Source: an uncultured Flavobacteriia bacterium
Lineage (GTDB): Bacteria > Bacteroidota > Bacteroidia > Flavobacteriales_D > Crocinitomicaceae
NCBI GenBank assembly: GCA_937975705.1
Contig: CALJTX010000020.1
Coordinates: 1-64,000 of the forward strand
Length of the DNA stretch: 64,000 nt
Direction of reading: 5' to 3'
Shown: piece by piece, positions 33,455-40,140 of the stretch
How positions within the stretch are numbered: position 1 is the stretch's first letter
How the letters are laid out: every line of letters begins with the position of its first letter
The notes under the pieces: model-generated
Told to the model about the DNA's origin: nothing
The model's database searches: none
Seen by the model: the letters and a program-made list of their open reading frames with translations, nothing else
Made by a program: the position numbers and the translations under genes

Positions 33455-34765
33455 ATGAAGACTCCCTCTCCTATAGACCGCAGCCGTTCGGCAGAATTAT
33501 TCGAAGCAGCCAAAGGATTTTTTCCCGGTGGCGTCAATTCTCCGGTACGCGCTTTTAAGTCGGTTGGAGGCACCCCGCTTTTTATTGCAAAAGGCGATGG
33601 CGCTCAAATCTGGGACGAAGATGGCAACCAATTCATCGACTTTTGCTGCAGTTGGGGGCCGCTCATTCACGGGCACAACCATCCTTATGTCTTTGAAAAA
33701 ATTGTTGCAACACTACAAAACGGCGCCAGTTTTGGTGCGCCTACCCGCAAAGAAAATGAGCTCGCCGAGTTTATGCTCAAAAGGCTCCCTTTTATCGATA
33801 AAATTCGCTTCACAAGCTCCGGAACCGAGGCGGTTATGAGCGCGCTGCGCTTGGCACGTGGCGCTACCGGCAAAAATAAAATCTTGAAATTCGAAGGCTG
33901 CTATCACGGCCACGTAGACGCTTTATTGGTGCAAGCTGGCAGTGGTTTAGTGACCTTCGGCACATCATCAAGCGCTGGTGTACCCGAAGCATTTGCTAAT
34001 GAAACACTCGTTTTACCACTCAACGATGCCGCAGCCCTTACGGCATGTTTTGAAGCGCAGCACCAAGACTTAGCGGCCGTCATTATTGAGCCTATTCCAG
34101 CAAACAATGGCTTGTTGCTCCAAGACCTCACCTTCTTAAATCTACTGCGTTCCCTCTGTACAAAATATGGCGTACTGCTCATTTTTGATGAAGTGATCTC
34201 CGGTTTTAGAGTAGCGTTTGGCGGTGCAGCTGAACTCTATGGCATCACGCCCGACATGGTTACCTACGGTAAAATTATTGGTGGAGGTTTGCCTGTAGGT
34301 GCTTACGGCGCACGAAAAGAAATCATGGCTTATGTTTCTCCTGAAGGGCCTGTTTACCAAGCCGGAACGCTTTCTGGAAATCCGGTCGCAATGGCCGCTG
34401 GTCTTGCGCAGCTCGAGTTGTGTGCGGCAGAAGGCTTTTACACCCATCAAGCGCAGCGCACCCAAACATTCGTGGACAACATCAATACTTTTGCCCTAGC
34501 GCAAGCCTACCCAATGGAACTCGTTTGTGTAGGATCTATCTTCTGGTTCTCCTTCAACGGCAAAAAACGCATTACAGCAGCAAGTCAAATTGCGAGTGAT
34601 ATGGCGGCATTCAACTTTATGCACCACTACCTTTTGGACGTTGGTGTTTATTTTGGGCCTAGTGGTTATGAAGTCGGATTCGTATCTTCGGCACATACCG
34701 ATGCGCAACTAGACTACGCCGCCGAACAAATCAAAGCGGCACTTGCAGCTTTCTATCAAAAGTAA
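33455..34765 (+). CDS. hemL: Glutamate-1-semialdehyde 2,1-aminomutase
   Basis: PLP/PMP enzyme that converts glutamate-1-semialdehyde to 5-aminolevulinate, the C5 route to haem. The 436 residues are of normal length. They have the N-terminal FFPGGVNSPVRAFKSVGGTP, the FTSSGTEAVMSALRLARG cofactor region, the Asp of LLIFDEVISGFR, and the PLP lysine in VTYGKIIGGGLPVGAYG. It is monocistronic or leads into the epimerase gene 16 bp downstream. Expression may be tied to kynU through overlapping divergent promoters. Confidence 0.97.
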   Translation: MKTPSPIDRSRSAELFEAAKGFFPGGVNSPVRAFKSVGGTPLFIAKGDGAQIWDEDGNQFIDFCCSWGPLIHGHNHPYVFEKIVATLQNGASFGAPTRKENELAEFMLKRLPFIDKIRFTSSGTEAVMSALRLARGATGKNKILKFEGCYHGHVDALLVQAGSGLVTFGTSSSAGVPEAFANETLVLPLNDAAALTACFEAQHQDLAAVIIEPIPANNGLLLQDLTFLNLLRSLCTKYGVLLIFDEVISGFRVAFGGAAELYGITPDMVTYGKIIGGGLPVGAYGARKEIMAYVSPEGPVYQAGTLSGNPVAMAAGLAQLELCAAEGFYTHQAQRTQTFVDNINTFALAQAYPMELVCVGSIFWFSFNGKKRITAASQIASDMAAFNFMHHYLLDVGVYFGPSGYEVGFVSSAHTDAQLDYAAEQIKAALAAFYQK

Positions 34766-34769
34766 TCCC

Positions 34770-34777
34770 TAGCTTTA
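34770..34777 (+). promoter_or_regulatory. Possible -7 element directly before the epimerase GTG
   Basis: TAGCTTTA (one mismatch from TAnnTTTG) ends four bases before GTG 34782. If functional, transcription would begin at or next to the start codon. Confidence 0.35.
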
Positions 34778-34781
34778 GGTC

Positions 34782-35801
34782 GTGAATTTAGTAACAGGTG
34801 CCACCGGACTTCTCGGAAGTCATGTATTAATAGAGCTTACCAAGCGCAACCTTAGGGTGCGGGCTGCTTATCGCAATGCACAAAAACAAAAAGCGGTTCA
34901 ATACCTATTTGCCTATTATTTCAAAGAACAAGCCGGAGAAAAGTGGGCGCTGGTAGAATGGGTGAAAGCAGATCTTCTCGATATCGACGACTTGAAAAAC
35001 GTAGTGCAAGGAAGTACAACCATTTACCACTGTGCGGCTTTGGTTTCGTTTTTTAAAGCTGATTTTGAAGCTTGTATTCAACAAAACCGCTACGTAACTG
35101 CCAATTTGGTCGATTTATCTATTCAATGTGGTGTGCAACACTTTTGTCATGTGAGTTCTACAGCCGCGATTGGCGGCAAAGAAGCGCTAGTCAATGAAAA
35201 AAGCAAATGGCAAGAAGGCGCGCAACACAGCGGGTACGGTATTTCTAAATTAATGGCTGAAAAAGAAGTTTGGCGCGGCATAGAAGAAGGCTTAACAGCC
35301 GTAATTGTGAACCCATGTGTTATTTTGGGTCCTGCCGCACCAGGAAGTCCTTCTTTACAAATGCTCGATACCGCCAAAAAAGGCTTGAAATTTTATACCA
35401 GTGGCGCCAATGCAGTTGTAGACGCGCGCGATGTTGCTTGGGCCATGGCCGAATTAGTCGCGAAAGGTGTTGTACGCGAGCGCTTTTTGGTCGTTGGTCC
35501 ACAACAAACTTTTCGCGAGTTGTTCAGTGTTTTTGCCCAAAACCTCGGAAAAAACCCGCCAACTATCAAAGCGCCAAAAACACTTACTTTGTTTTTCGCA
35601 GCATTTCATGAGCTGTGGTGTCATTTAAGCGGAAAAAGAGAAGGCCTTACTATTGAAACGGCACGCTCGTCACAAGAAGTATTGCGCTATGACCGCAACA
35701 AAATTGAAAAAGAATTGTCTTTTAAATATACGCCACTCCAAGACATTATCAGTAATATGTTGGCTGGGCAAGCATTTATTGAAAAAAACACAACAACTTG
35801 A
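34782..35801 (+). CDS. NAD-dependent epimerase/dehydratase (extended SDR family)
   Basis: A 339-residue extended short-chain dehydrogenase. The N-terminal Rossmann motif is VTGATGLLGSHVLIEL (GxxGxxG). A DxD-like region (KADLLDIDDL) and the catalytic Ser...YxxxK set, with YGISKLMAEKEV, follow. It uses a GTG start directly at the motif. The 3' end overlaps the next gene, so it is part of the carotenoid block. Substrate unknown: it could be a sugar-nucleotide or terpenoid/steroid dehydrogenase; linkage to carotenoid genes suggests a role in pigment modification (inference). Confidence 0.8.
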   Translation: MNLVTGATGLLGSHVLIELTKRNLRVRAAYRNAQKQKAVQYLFAYYFKEQAGEKWALVEWVKADLLDIDDLKNVVQGSTTIYHCAALVSFFKADFEACIQQNRYVTANLVDLSIQCGVQHFCHVSSTAAIGGKEALVNEKSKWQEGAQHSGYGISKLMAEKEVWRGIEEGLTAVIVNPCVILGPAAPGSPSLQMLDTAKKGLKFYTSGANAVVDARDVAWAMAELVAKGVVRERFLVVGPQQTFRELFSVFAQNLGKNPPTIKAPKTLTLFFAAFHELWCHLSGKREGLTIETARSSQEVLRYDRNKIEKELSFKYTPLQDIISNMLAGQAFIEKNTTT

Positions 35802-36418
35802 GTCGGAAACTGATCATTTTCATTGGTATTTTCTATCTCGTTGGTCTTGTAGGCATGTCTATTGGGCCTTATAAGTCCTTTTTTGTTGGCCTTTCTTTTT
35901 TTCACCTACTCCTTTCATTTGGTATTCTTCTGCTCGGCAGAAAAAAATATGGTAGCCGTTTTTGGCTGTTCATCGCGCTTTCTTTTCTCACTGGCATGAC
36001 TGCCGAATGGATTGGCGTACACACGGGTTTTTTATTTGGCGACTACCACTACGGCCAAGTGCTCGGGCCTAAATTAGTTGAGGTGCCGCTCATTATTGGG
36101 GTAAACTGGGCGATGCTCAGCATCGTGAGTGCAGCACTCCTTGCCTCCCTCCAACTTGGGTTTTGGATAGAAATTATTTTAGCGGCCGCCTTGATGGTGT
36201 TTTTGGATTTTTTAATGGAGCCCGTTGCGATCAAACTTGGGTTTTGGTATTGGAAGGGCGGTATTATTCCCATTTTTAACTTTGTTTGCTGGTTCTTTAC
36301 CTCCTTGCTACTGCAATTTGTCTATCGCAAATGGCGTTTGAACGAGACAAACAATGTGGCGGTGGCGTTGTTTATTTACATGACCATCTTTTTTACTTTT
36401 TTAAATTTTCGCTTATGA
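35798..36418 (+). CDS. Carotenoid biosynthesis membrane protein, CruF-like hydratase
   Basis: A 206-residue protein with about seven transmembrane helices of the carotenoid-biosynthesis (DUF422) family. This family includes the 1',2'-hydratase CruF, which adds water to the acyclic end of lycopene or gamma-carotene. The core motif TAEWIGVHTGFLFGDYHYG and LGPKLVEVPLIIGVNWAML are characteristic, as is the Asp/Glu-containing FLDFLMEPVAIKLGFWYW. It starts with TTG overlapping the epimerase stop (TTGA), and its own stop overlaps the next ATG (ATGA). Assignment as CruF rather than another DUF422 enzyme is inference from context. Confidence 0.78.
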   Translation: MSRKLIIFIGIFYLVGLVGMSIGPYKSFFVGLSFFHLLLSFGILLLGRKKYGSRFWLFIALSFLTGMTAEWIGVHTGFLFGDYHYGQVLGPKLVEVPLIIGVNWAMLSIVSAALLASLQLGFWIEIILAAALMVFLDFLMEPVAIKLGFWYWKGGIIPIFNFVCWFFTSLLLQFVYRKWRLNETNNVAVALFIYMTIFFTFLNFRL

Positions 36419-36891
36419 TGTGGTGGGGTCCGGTTGTTACACTCGCAACTTTTTTTGGGATGGAATTTATGGCGTGGGCCACTCACAAATATGTCATGCA
36501 CGGCATTATGTGGTATTTCCACAAAGACCACCATCAAGTGGAGCCTGGTTTTTTTGAAAAAAACGACGTTTTCTTTCTCATTTATGCCATTCCGTCTTGG
36601 CTCTGCATTATGCTCGGCCTCATGAATCAAACCTACTTCCCTGTTTGGATTGGCTTCGGTATTGCAGCTTATGGCTTGGCTTACTTTCTGATCCACGACG
36701 TTTATATCCACCGCCGTTTCAAATGGCTGCGCGACATCGAGCACCCTTACTTTTATGCCATTCGCAGAGCGCATAAAATGCACCACAAACATTTAGGCAA
36801 AGAGCACGGAGAGTGTTTCGGAATGCTTTTAGTTCCTTTTCGCTTTTATATCGATAGCCGCAAGCAATTCAAAAAACAACAAAGCGCATGA
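36415..36891 (+). CDS. crtZ: Beta-carotene 3-hydroxylase (CrtZ-type)
   Basis: A 158-residue di-iron membrane hydroxylase of the fatty-acid-hydroxylase superfamily that puts a 3-OH on beta-ionone rings. All four histidine clusters are visible: HKYVMH near 20, HKDHH near 34, HDVYIH near 99 and HKMHH near 123. Length is normal for bacterial CrtZ. The frame is open 43 codons further upstream inside the previous gene; I choose ATG 36415, which overlaps the preceding stop as ATGA. The next gene, lycopene cyclase, starts in the same way. Confidence 0.92.
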   Translation: MMWWGPVVTLATFFGMEFMAWATHKYVMHGIMWYFHKDHHQVEPGFFEKNDVFFLIYAIPSWLCIMLGLMNQTYFPVWIGFGIAAYGLAYFLIHDVYIHRRFKWLRDIEHPYFYAIRRAHKMHHKHLGKEHGECFGMLLVPFRFYIDSRKQFKKQQSA

Positions 36892-37586
36892 GTCTTTACG
36901 GCTGGGTCATTCTTCTTTCTTTTGCAGGTCCTTTTGCACTCAGCTTTGACCAAAAGGTAGCCTTCTTCAAAGAATGGCGTTTTGTTTTTCTTGCTGCCCT
37001 AGCTGTTGCTGTTCCCTTCCTAATTTGGGATGAACTATTTACCCAATGGGGCGTGTGGGGTTTCAACCCTGACTACCTTTTGAAAATTTATCTTGGGCAT
37101 CTTCCGCTTGAAGAAGTGTTGTTTTTTGTCGTGATCCCGTATAATTTCATTTTCATTTTAAAAGTCATTCAAGCGTACTTCCCCAAACGCAATAAGCGGT
37201 CGTTTTCAGCGTGGTTTGCCTTTCTATTCATTGTTAGCTCAGCGCTTTGGTTATTGCTTTACAGCGACAATTATTATACATCGCTCGCCTGTTTTTTGAG
37301 TTTGGTTCTTACAATTTTGCTTCGCAATAAGCTTTGGTACCAAGATTTCATGTGGGCATATTTACTTTGCTTGATCCCATTTTTTATCGTGAACGGCATC
37401 CTTACTGGCGCTACAACTCCAGCGCCAATTGTCTGGTACAGTGAGCAACACATCATTGGCTGGCGCATGATCAGCATTCCTTTTGAAGACCTTTATTACA
37501 ACTACGCATTGCTATTGCCACTCACCTGGTTTTATTTTTCTTTAAAAAATCGCAAGGAAAATGCGATTAGTATTTTGAAAAATTAA
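36888..37586 (+). CDS. Lycopene beta-cyclase, CrtYc-CrtYd-type membrane protein
   Basis: A 232-residue multi-pass protein with two repeats of the lycopene cyclase domain fused in one chain, unrelated to the FAD-type CrtY. Each half has the family motif: LGHLPLEEVLFFVVIPYNFI (about 75) and IPFEDLYYNYALL (about 200), with the catalytic-looking Glu pair in PLEE and PFED. It is the third gene of the coupled carotenoid block (ATGA overlap with crtZ). With CruF and CrtZ it predicts cyclic, hydroxylated, possibly monocyclic carotenoids. Phytoene synthase and desaturase are not in the window. Confidence 0.9.
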   Translation: MSLYGWVILLSFAGPFALSFDQKVAFFKEWRFVFLAALAVAVPFLIWDELFTQWGVWGFNPDYLLKIYLGHLPLEEVLFFVVIPYNFIFILKVIQAYFPKRNKRSFSAWFAFLFIVSSALWLLLYSDNYYTSLACFLSLVLTILLRNKLWYQDFMWAYLLCLIPFFIVNGILTGATTPAPIVWYSEQHIIGWRMISIPFEDLYYNYALLLPLTWFYFSLKNRKENAISILKN

Positions 37587-37603
37587 AAAAATAATTAACT
37601 TTG
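37574..37603 (+). promoter_or_regulatory. Promoter of the tRNA cluster
   Basis: TTTG at 37574-37577, 18 bases, then TAACTTTG at 37596-37603: both elements match the Bacteroidetes consensus. It overlaps the end of the lycopene cyclase gene and lies about 45 bases before tRNA-Gly. Confidence 0.75.
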
Positions 37604-37647
37604 TCGCCCCTAGCAAAGCAAAGGCTAAGTAATGATGGGAATTTCAA

Positions 37648-37720
<73 letters not shown>

Positions 37721-37727
37721 CTTTTGA

Positions 37728-37811
37728 GCTCGAGTGGTGGAATCGGTAGACACGCCGGACTTAAAATCCTGTGGGCATTTGCCCGTGCGGGTTCAAGTCC
37801 CGCCTCGAGTA
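37728..37811 (+). tRNA. tRNA-Leu(TAA)
   Basis: Acceptor GCTCGAG pairs with CTCGAGT (one G-T pair), discriminator A. The long variable arm TGGGCATTTGCCCGT marks a class II tRNA; the T arm GCGGGTTCAAGTCCCGC is intact. Anticodon TAA is at 37762-37764. The anticodon stem CCGGA/TCCTG has one C-T mismatch (37756 with 37770). Seven bases separate it from tRNA-Gly, so they share one transcript. Confidence 0.93.
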
Positions 37812-37825
37812 CAATATTGTGAAAT

Positions 37826-37858
37826 AAACCCTTGATTCTTCTGAATTGAGGGTTTTTT
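37826..37858 (+). terminator. Terminator between tRNA-Leu and tRNA-Pro
   Basis: A ~13-bp stem, AAACCCTTGATTC pairing with GAATTGAGGGTTT around TTCT, followed by a T run. It should end the tRNA-Gly/tRNA-Leu transcript, so tRNA-Pro relies on read-through or its own promoter. Confidence 0.85.
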
Positions 37859-37881
37859 GTTTCAAATAGATTCAAATTTTT

Positions 37882-37954
37882 CGGGATGTAGCTCAGTTGG
37901 TAGAGTACTCGTCTGGGGGGCGAGAAGTCGCAGGTTCAAGTCCTGTCATCCCGA
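37882..37954 (+). tRNA. tRNA-Pro(GGG)
   Basis: Acceptor CGGGATG pairs with CATCCCG, discriminator A. D arm AGCTCAGTTGGTAGAGT, anticodon stem CTCGT/GCGAG with anticodon GGG at 37915-37917, and T loop GGTTCAAGTCC are present. No CCA is encoded. No exact promoter element is visible between the preceding terminator and the gene. Confidence 0.96.
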
Positions 37955-37959
37955 CTTAC

Positions 37960-37987
37960 AACCTCATCAATAGATGGGGTTTTTTTA
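37960..37987 (+). terminator. Terminator after tRNA-Pro
   Basis: AACCTCATC-aata-GATGGGGTT (9-bp stem with one G-T pair) followed by seven T. It ends just before the CapA-family gene and its -7-like element. Confidence 0.88.
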
Positions 37988-37992
37988 TTTTC

Positions 37993-38000
37993 TATTTTTA
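37993..38000 (+). promoter_or_regulatory. Possible -7 element directly before the CapA-family gene
   Basis: TATTTTTA (one mismatch from TAnnTTTG) ends four bases before ATG 38005, just after the tRNA-Pro terminator. Transcription would start at about the A of the start codon. Confidence 0.4.
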
Positions 38001-38004
38001 CGCC

Positions 38005-39444
38005 ATGCCAAATACTCTTGACCAAGGAAAATACAAGCCCGTTCGGCCACTTACCCTAAAAGGTAAGTTTTTGGTGGGGCTCGTGCGCTTGCTATTCAAA
38101 ATGCGCAAAATATTAGGCGGTCAGGATTGGCTGCATCCGATGAAAGGGCACCACGAGGACCCGCGCAAAATGAATTTTCGGCAGCAACTTTATTTCGGTT
38201 ACAAATATTACTACCGTGCCCTACTCAATGGAGATAAAGGCGCGGGGCTCGAACAATACTTTCAAAGTCAAGGGGCGAAGTTTCAAAATAAAGACACTTC
38301 TAATAGCACCCAAAAACTTACACTCAGTGCCGGCGGCGACCTCATGCCCTACTTTTGCATTACTCCCGAGCAGTGCAAAAATCTTTGGGAGGAAAGCGGC
38401 GACTTTTTTTTCGACGCCGACCTCGTTGTTGGCAATTTAGAAACACCCTTAAACCCAAATAAGCCCGCCGGGCTCGTTCCTGAAGTGATGCTCAATAATA
38501 TGTACTTCAATGCCAATCAAGACATGTTTGATGTTTTCTCAGGGCTTGGGCACTACAAGGGATTTGATGTGCTTTCCACAGCCAACAACCACTCCTTGGA
38601 TCAGGGTGAAGAAGGAGTGATGGAAACCATCAAATTTTTGGATCAAAAAAGAATTGCACACGTAGGAACAGCCAGGTCTGAGCAAGAACGAGACGCATTT
38701 CCTATTATTGAAAAAAATGGCATCCGCATCGCCTTTTTATCCTATACATTTTCATTGAATGCATTGGTTTGCCCTGAAGGTAAAGCATACCTAGCCAACC
38801 ACTTAAACTTGAACGAAGAAAACCCAGATTTGTCTTTGATTGTGCACCAAGCCAAGTTGGCACGAGATAAAGGAGCGGAATTTATTGTCGCATTTTTACA
38901 CATGGGTTGTGCCTACCAGCCTTATCCGTCGCAGACAATTGTAGAGAACATGCACCAAATTTGCAGGCAATCGGGCATAGACTTAGTGCTGGGCGGGCAT
39001 CCACACAATGCGCAACCAATTGAGTTTTTAGAGATCAAGGATCCATTTAACGGAAAAAATAAACAAACGACTATCGTTTATTCGCAAGGTGATTTTGTGG
39101 CCTACGATATCCATAAGTGGTGTAAGTTGCCTCTATTGCTGAAATTCGAAATCGCAAAAATCAATGAAGAGGTGGTGGTTTCTGCTATCCGCGCAAAACT
39201 CTTTTACAATCATGCCACTATTCAAAATGGACAAGTTACTTCCTTGAAACTACGCGACTACCTCCAATTAAAAGAAAATGTTTCCGTTCTGAAAAATGAT
39301 GCTGCAGCACTTAGAGAATTTGAAGAGCTAAGCTACTTTGCGGAGTCGTATTTATTGAAAGGGAATCTAGAGCGCTTTTTAGTAAAAGAAGAGCGCGATG
39401 GCAAAGGCTATGAACAGCGCGCCAATGAGTCGGTTCACGAGTAG
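38005..39444 (+). CDS. CapA-family protein (poly-gamma-glutamate-type metallophosphatase fold)
   Basis: A 479-residue protein of the CapA/PgsA family. After an N-terminal ~105 residues without signal peptide or membrane helix, the metallophosphatase-like core begins: LSAGGDLMPYF, DLVVGNLETPL, LSTANNHSLDQGEEG, FLHMGCAYQPYPS and LVLGGHPHNAQP, which supply Asp, Asn and His metal ligands. CapA proteins take part in poly-gamma-glutamate capsule export, but lone homologues often have unknown substrates, and no pgsBC genes are near. The start is downstream of the tRNA-Pro terminator; an extended frame into the tRNA is spurious. Its last 66 bp overlap the convergent LysE-type gene. Confidence 0.85.
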   Translation: MPNTLDQGKYKPVRPLTLKGKFLVGLVRLLFKMRKILGGQDWLHPMKGHHEDPRKMNFRQQLYFGYKYYYRALLNGDKGAGLEQYFQSQGAKFQNKDTSNSTQKLTLSAGGDLMPYFCITPEQCKNLWEESGDFFFDADLVVGNLETPLNPNKPAGLVPEVMLNNMYFNANQDMFDVFSGLGHYKGFDVLSTANNHSLDQGEEGVMETIKFLDQKRIAHVGTARSEQERDAFPIIEKNGIRIAFLSYTFSLNALVCPEGKAYLANHLNLNEENPDLSLIVHQAKLARDKGAEFIVAFLHMGCAYQPYPSQTIVENMHQICRQSGIDLVLGGHPHNAQPIEFLEIKDPFNGKNKQTTIVYSQGDFVAYDIHKWCKLPLLLKFEIAKINEEVVVSAIRAKLFYNHATIQNGQVTSLKLRDYLQLKENVSVLKNDAAALREFEELSYFAESYLLKGNLERFLVKEERDGKGYEQRANESVHE

Positions 39445-39978
39445 TAAGAAGCGCTCAGTGATATACGGTTTCAAAAAAGAGGCGCTCCAAGAAATCAGAC
39501 ATTCCATTATGAAAATGGCGCTCAGGGCACCTGTAAAATAGAAGAACGCATCTGCAGATTCATATTTTGCCACCGTTTTGAGCTGGGTAGAAACCGCCAA
39601 CCAACCAATATAATTGCCCGGATTGAGAATATTCAGAAAGAATCCCATGGACACATATTTCAAGAGCTGCTTGTTTTCTGTCTTTGGATAGGCTGCCTTT
39701 TCTTTTTTCAACAAGTTCGACAAACCATAAAGCAGCAAAAATAGCGCGCCGCAAATGCGCACCACTAAATCTGTAGTTCCCCCTTTTGGAATCAGCTCGG
39801 TATTGAACCAACTCAATGCTATCAGAATAATATCAGAGGAAATGACTCCCAATGAAATGAAGACCCCTGTTCGAAAGCCGTAGTCAATGCTATGTTGCAC
39901 CAAAGCGAAGAAAACGGTTCCTAGCATCATGCTCATCACCATTCCCGTTAAAAAACCATACATGACAATCTCAGACAT
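39379..39978 (-). CDS. LysE/RhtB-family exporter
   Basis: A 199-residue inner-membrane protein with about six transmembrane helices of the LysE/RhtB superfamily, which export amino acids or related metabolites. The N-terminal GFLTGMVMSMMLGTVFFALVQHSI and FISLGVISSDIILIAL segments fit helices 1-2. A GFFLNILNPGNYIGWLAV segment matches the family's conserved NP(G/K) motif. The substrate is unknown. Its 3' end overlaps the CapA-family gene by 66 bp in antisense. A TAGCTTTG element lies upstream at 40010-40003. Confidence 0.87.
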   Translation of the reverse strand: MSEIVMYGFLTGMVMSMMLGTVFFALVQHSIDYGFRTGVFISLGVISSDIILIALSWFNTELIPKGGTTDLVVRICGALFLLLYGLSNLLKKEKAAYPKTENKQLLKYVSMGFFLNILNPGNYIGWLAVSTQLKTVAKYESADAFFYFTGALSAIFIMECLISWSASFLKPYITERFLLLVNRLIGALFIAFAIALFFY

Positions 39979-40002
39979 TGGGTTGCTCTATATTTTGCGG
40001 TT

Positions 40003-40010
40003 CAAAGCTA
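40003..40010 (-). promoter_or_regulatory. -7 element of the LysE-type gene
   Basis: Minus-strand TAGCTTTG, exact TAnnTTTG, 24 bases before ATG 39978. No clear -33 TTG. Confidence 0.5.
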
Positions 40011-40045
40011 TTTAATTTCATTCGAATAGTTGTATAAATTAAAAA

Positions 40046-40069
40046 ATGCGCCCTAACATTAGGGTGCGT
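40046..40069. repeat. Inverted repeat between the LysE and RND transporter promoters
   Basis: TGCGCCCTAA (40047-40056) pairs with TTAGGGTGCG (40059-40068), including two G-T pairs, with almost no spacer. It sits midway between two divergent transporter promoters and could be an operator. On the minus strand a T run follows, giving it terminator shape, but no minus-strand gene lies upstream that would need one. Confidence 0.6.
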
Positions 40070-40127
40070 ATTAATCCAATAAGGGTCATTTAGACAATAA
40101 TTCGTAACTTCACCCCTCATTTTTTTG

Positions 40128-40135
40128 TACATTTA
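40128..40135 (+). promoter_or_regulatory. Possible -7 element of the RND transporter gene
   Basis: TACATTTA (one mismatch from TAnnTTTG) ends five bases before ATG 40141. It would give a leaderless transcript. Confidence 0.4.
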
Positions 40136-40140
40136 GTCTC

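Noticed and set aside
36376..36792. A 138-codon minus-strand frame opposite crtZ
   Set aside because: crtZ carries all four His clusters on the plus strand; the antisense frame has no features.
37897..38004. N-terminal extension of the CapA-family gene into tRNA-Pro
   Set aside because: The extension would translate tRNA-Pro and its terminator; ATG 38005 lies after both.
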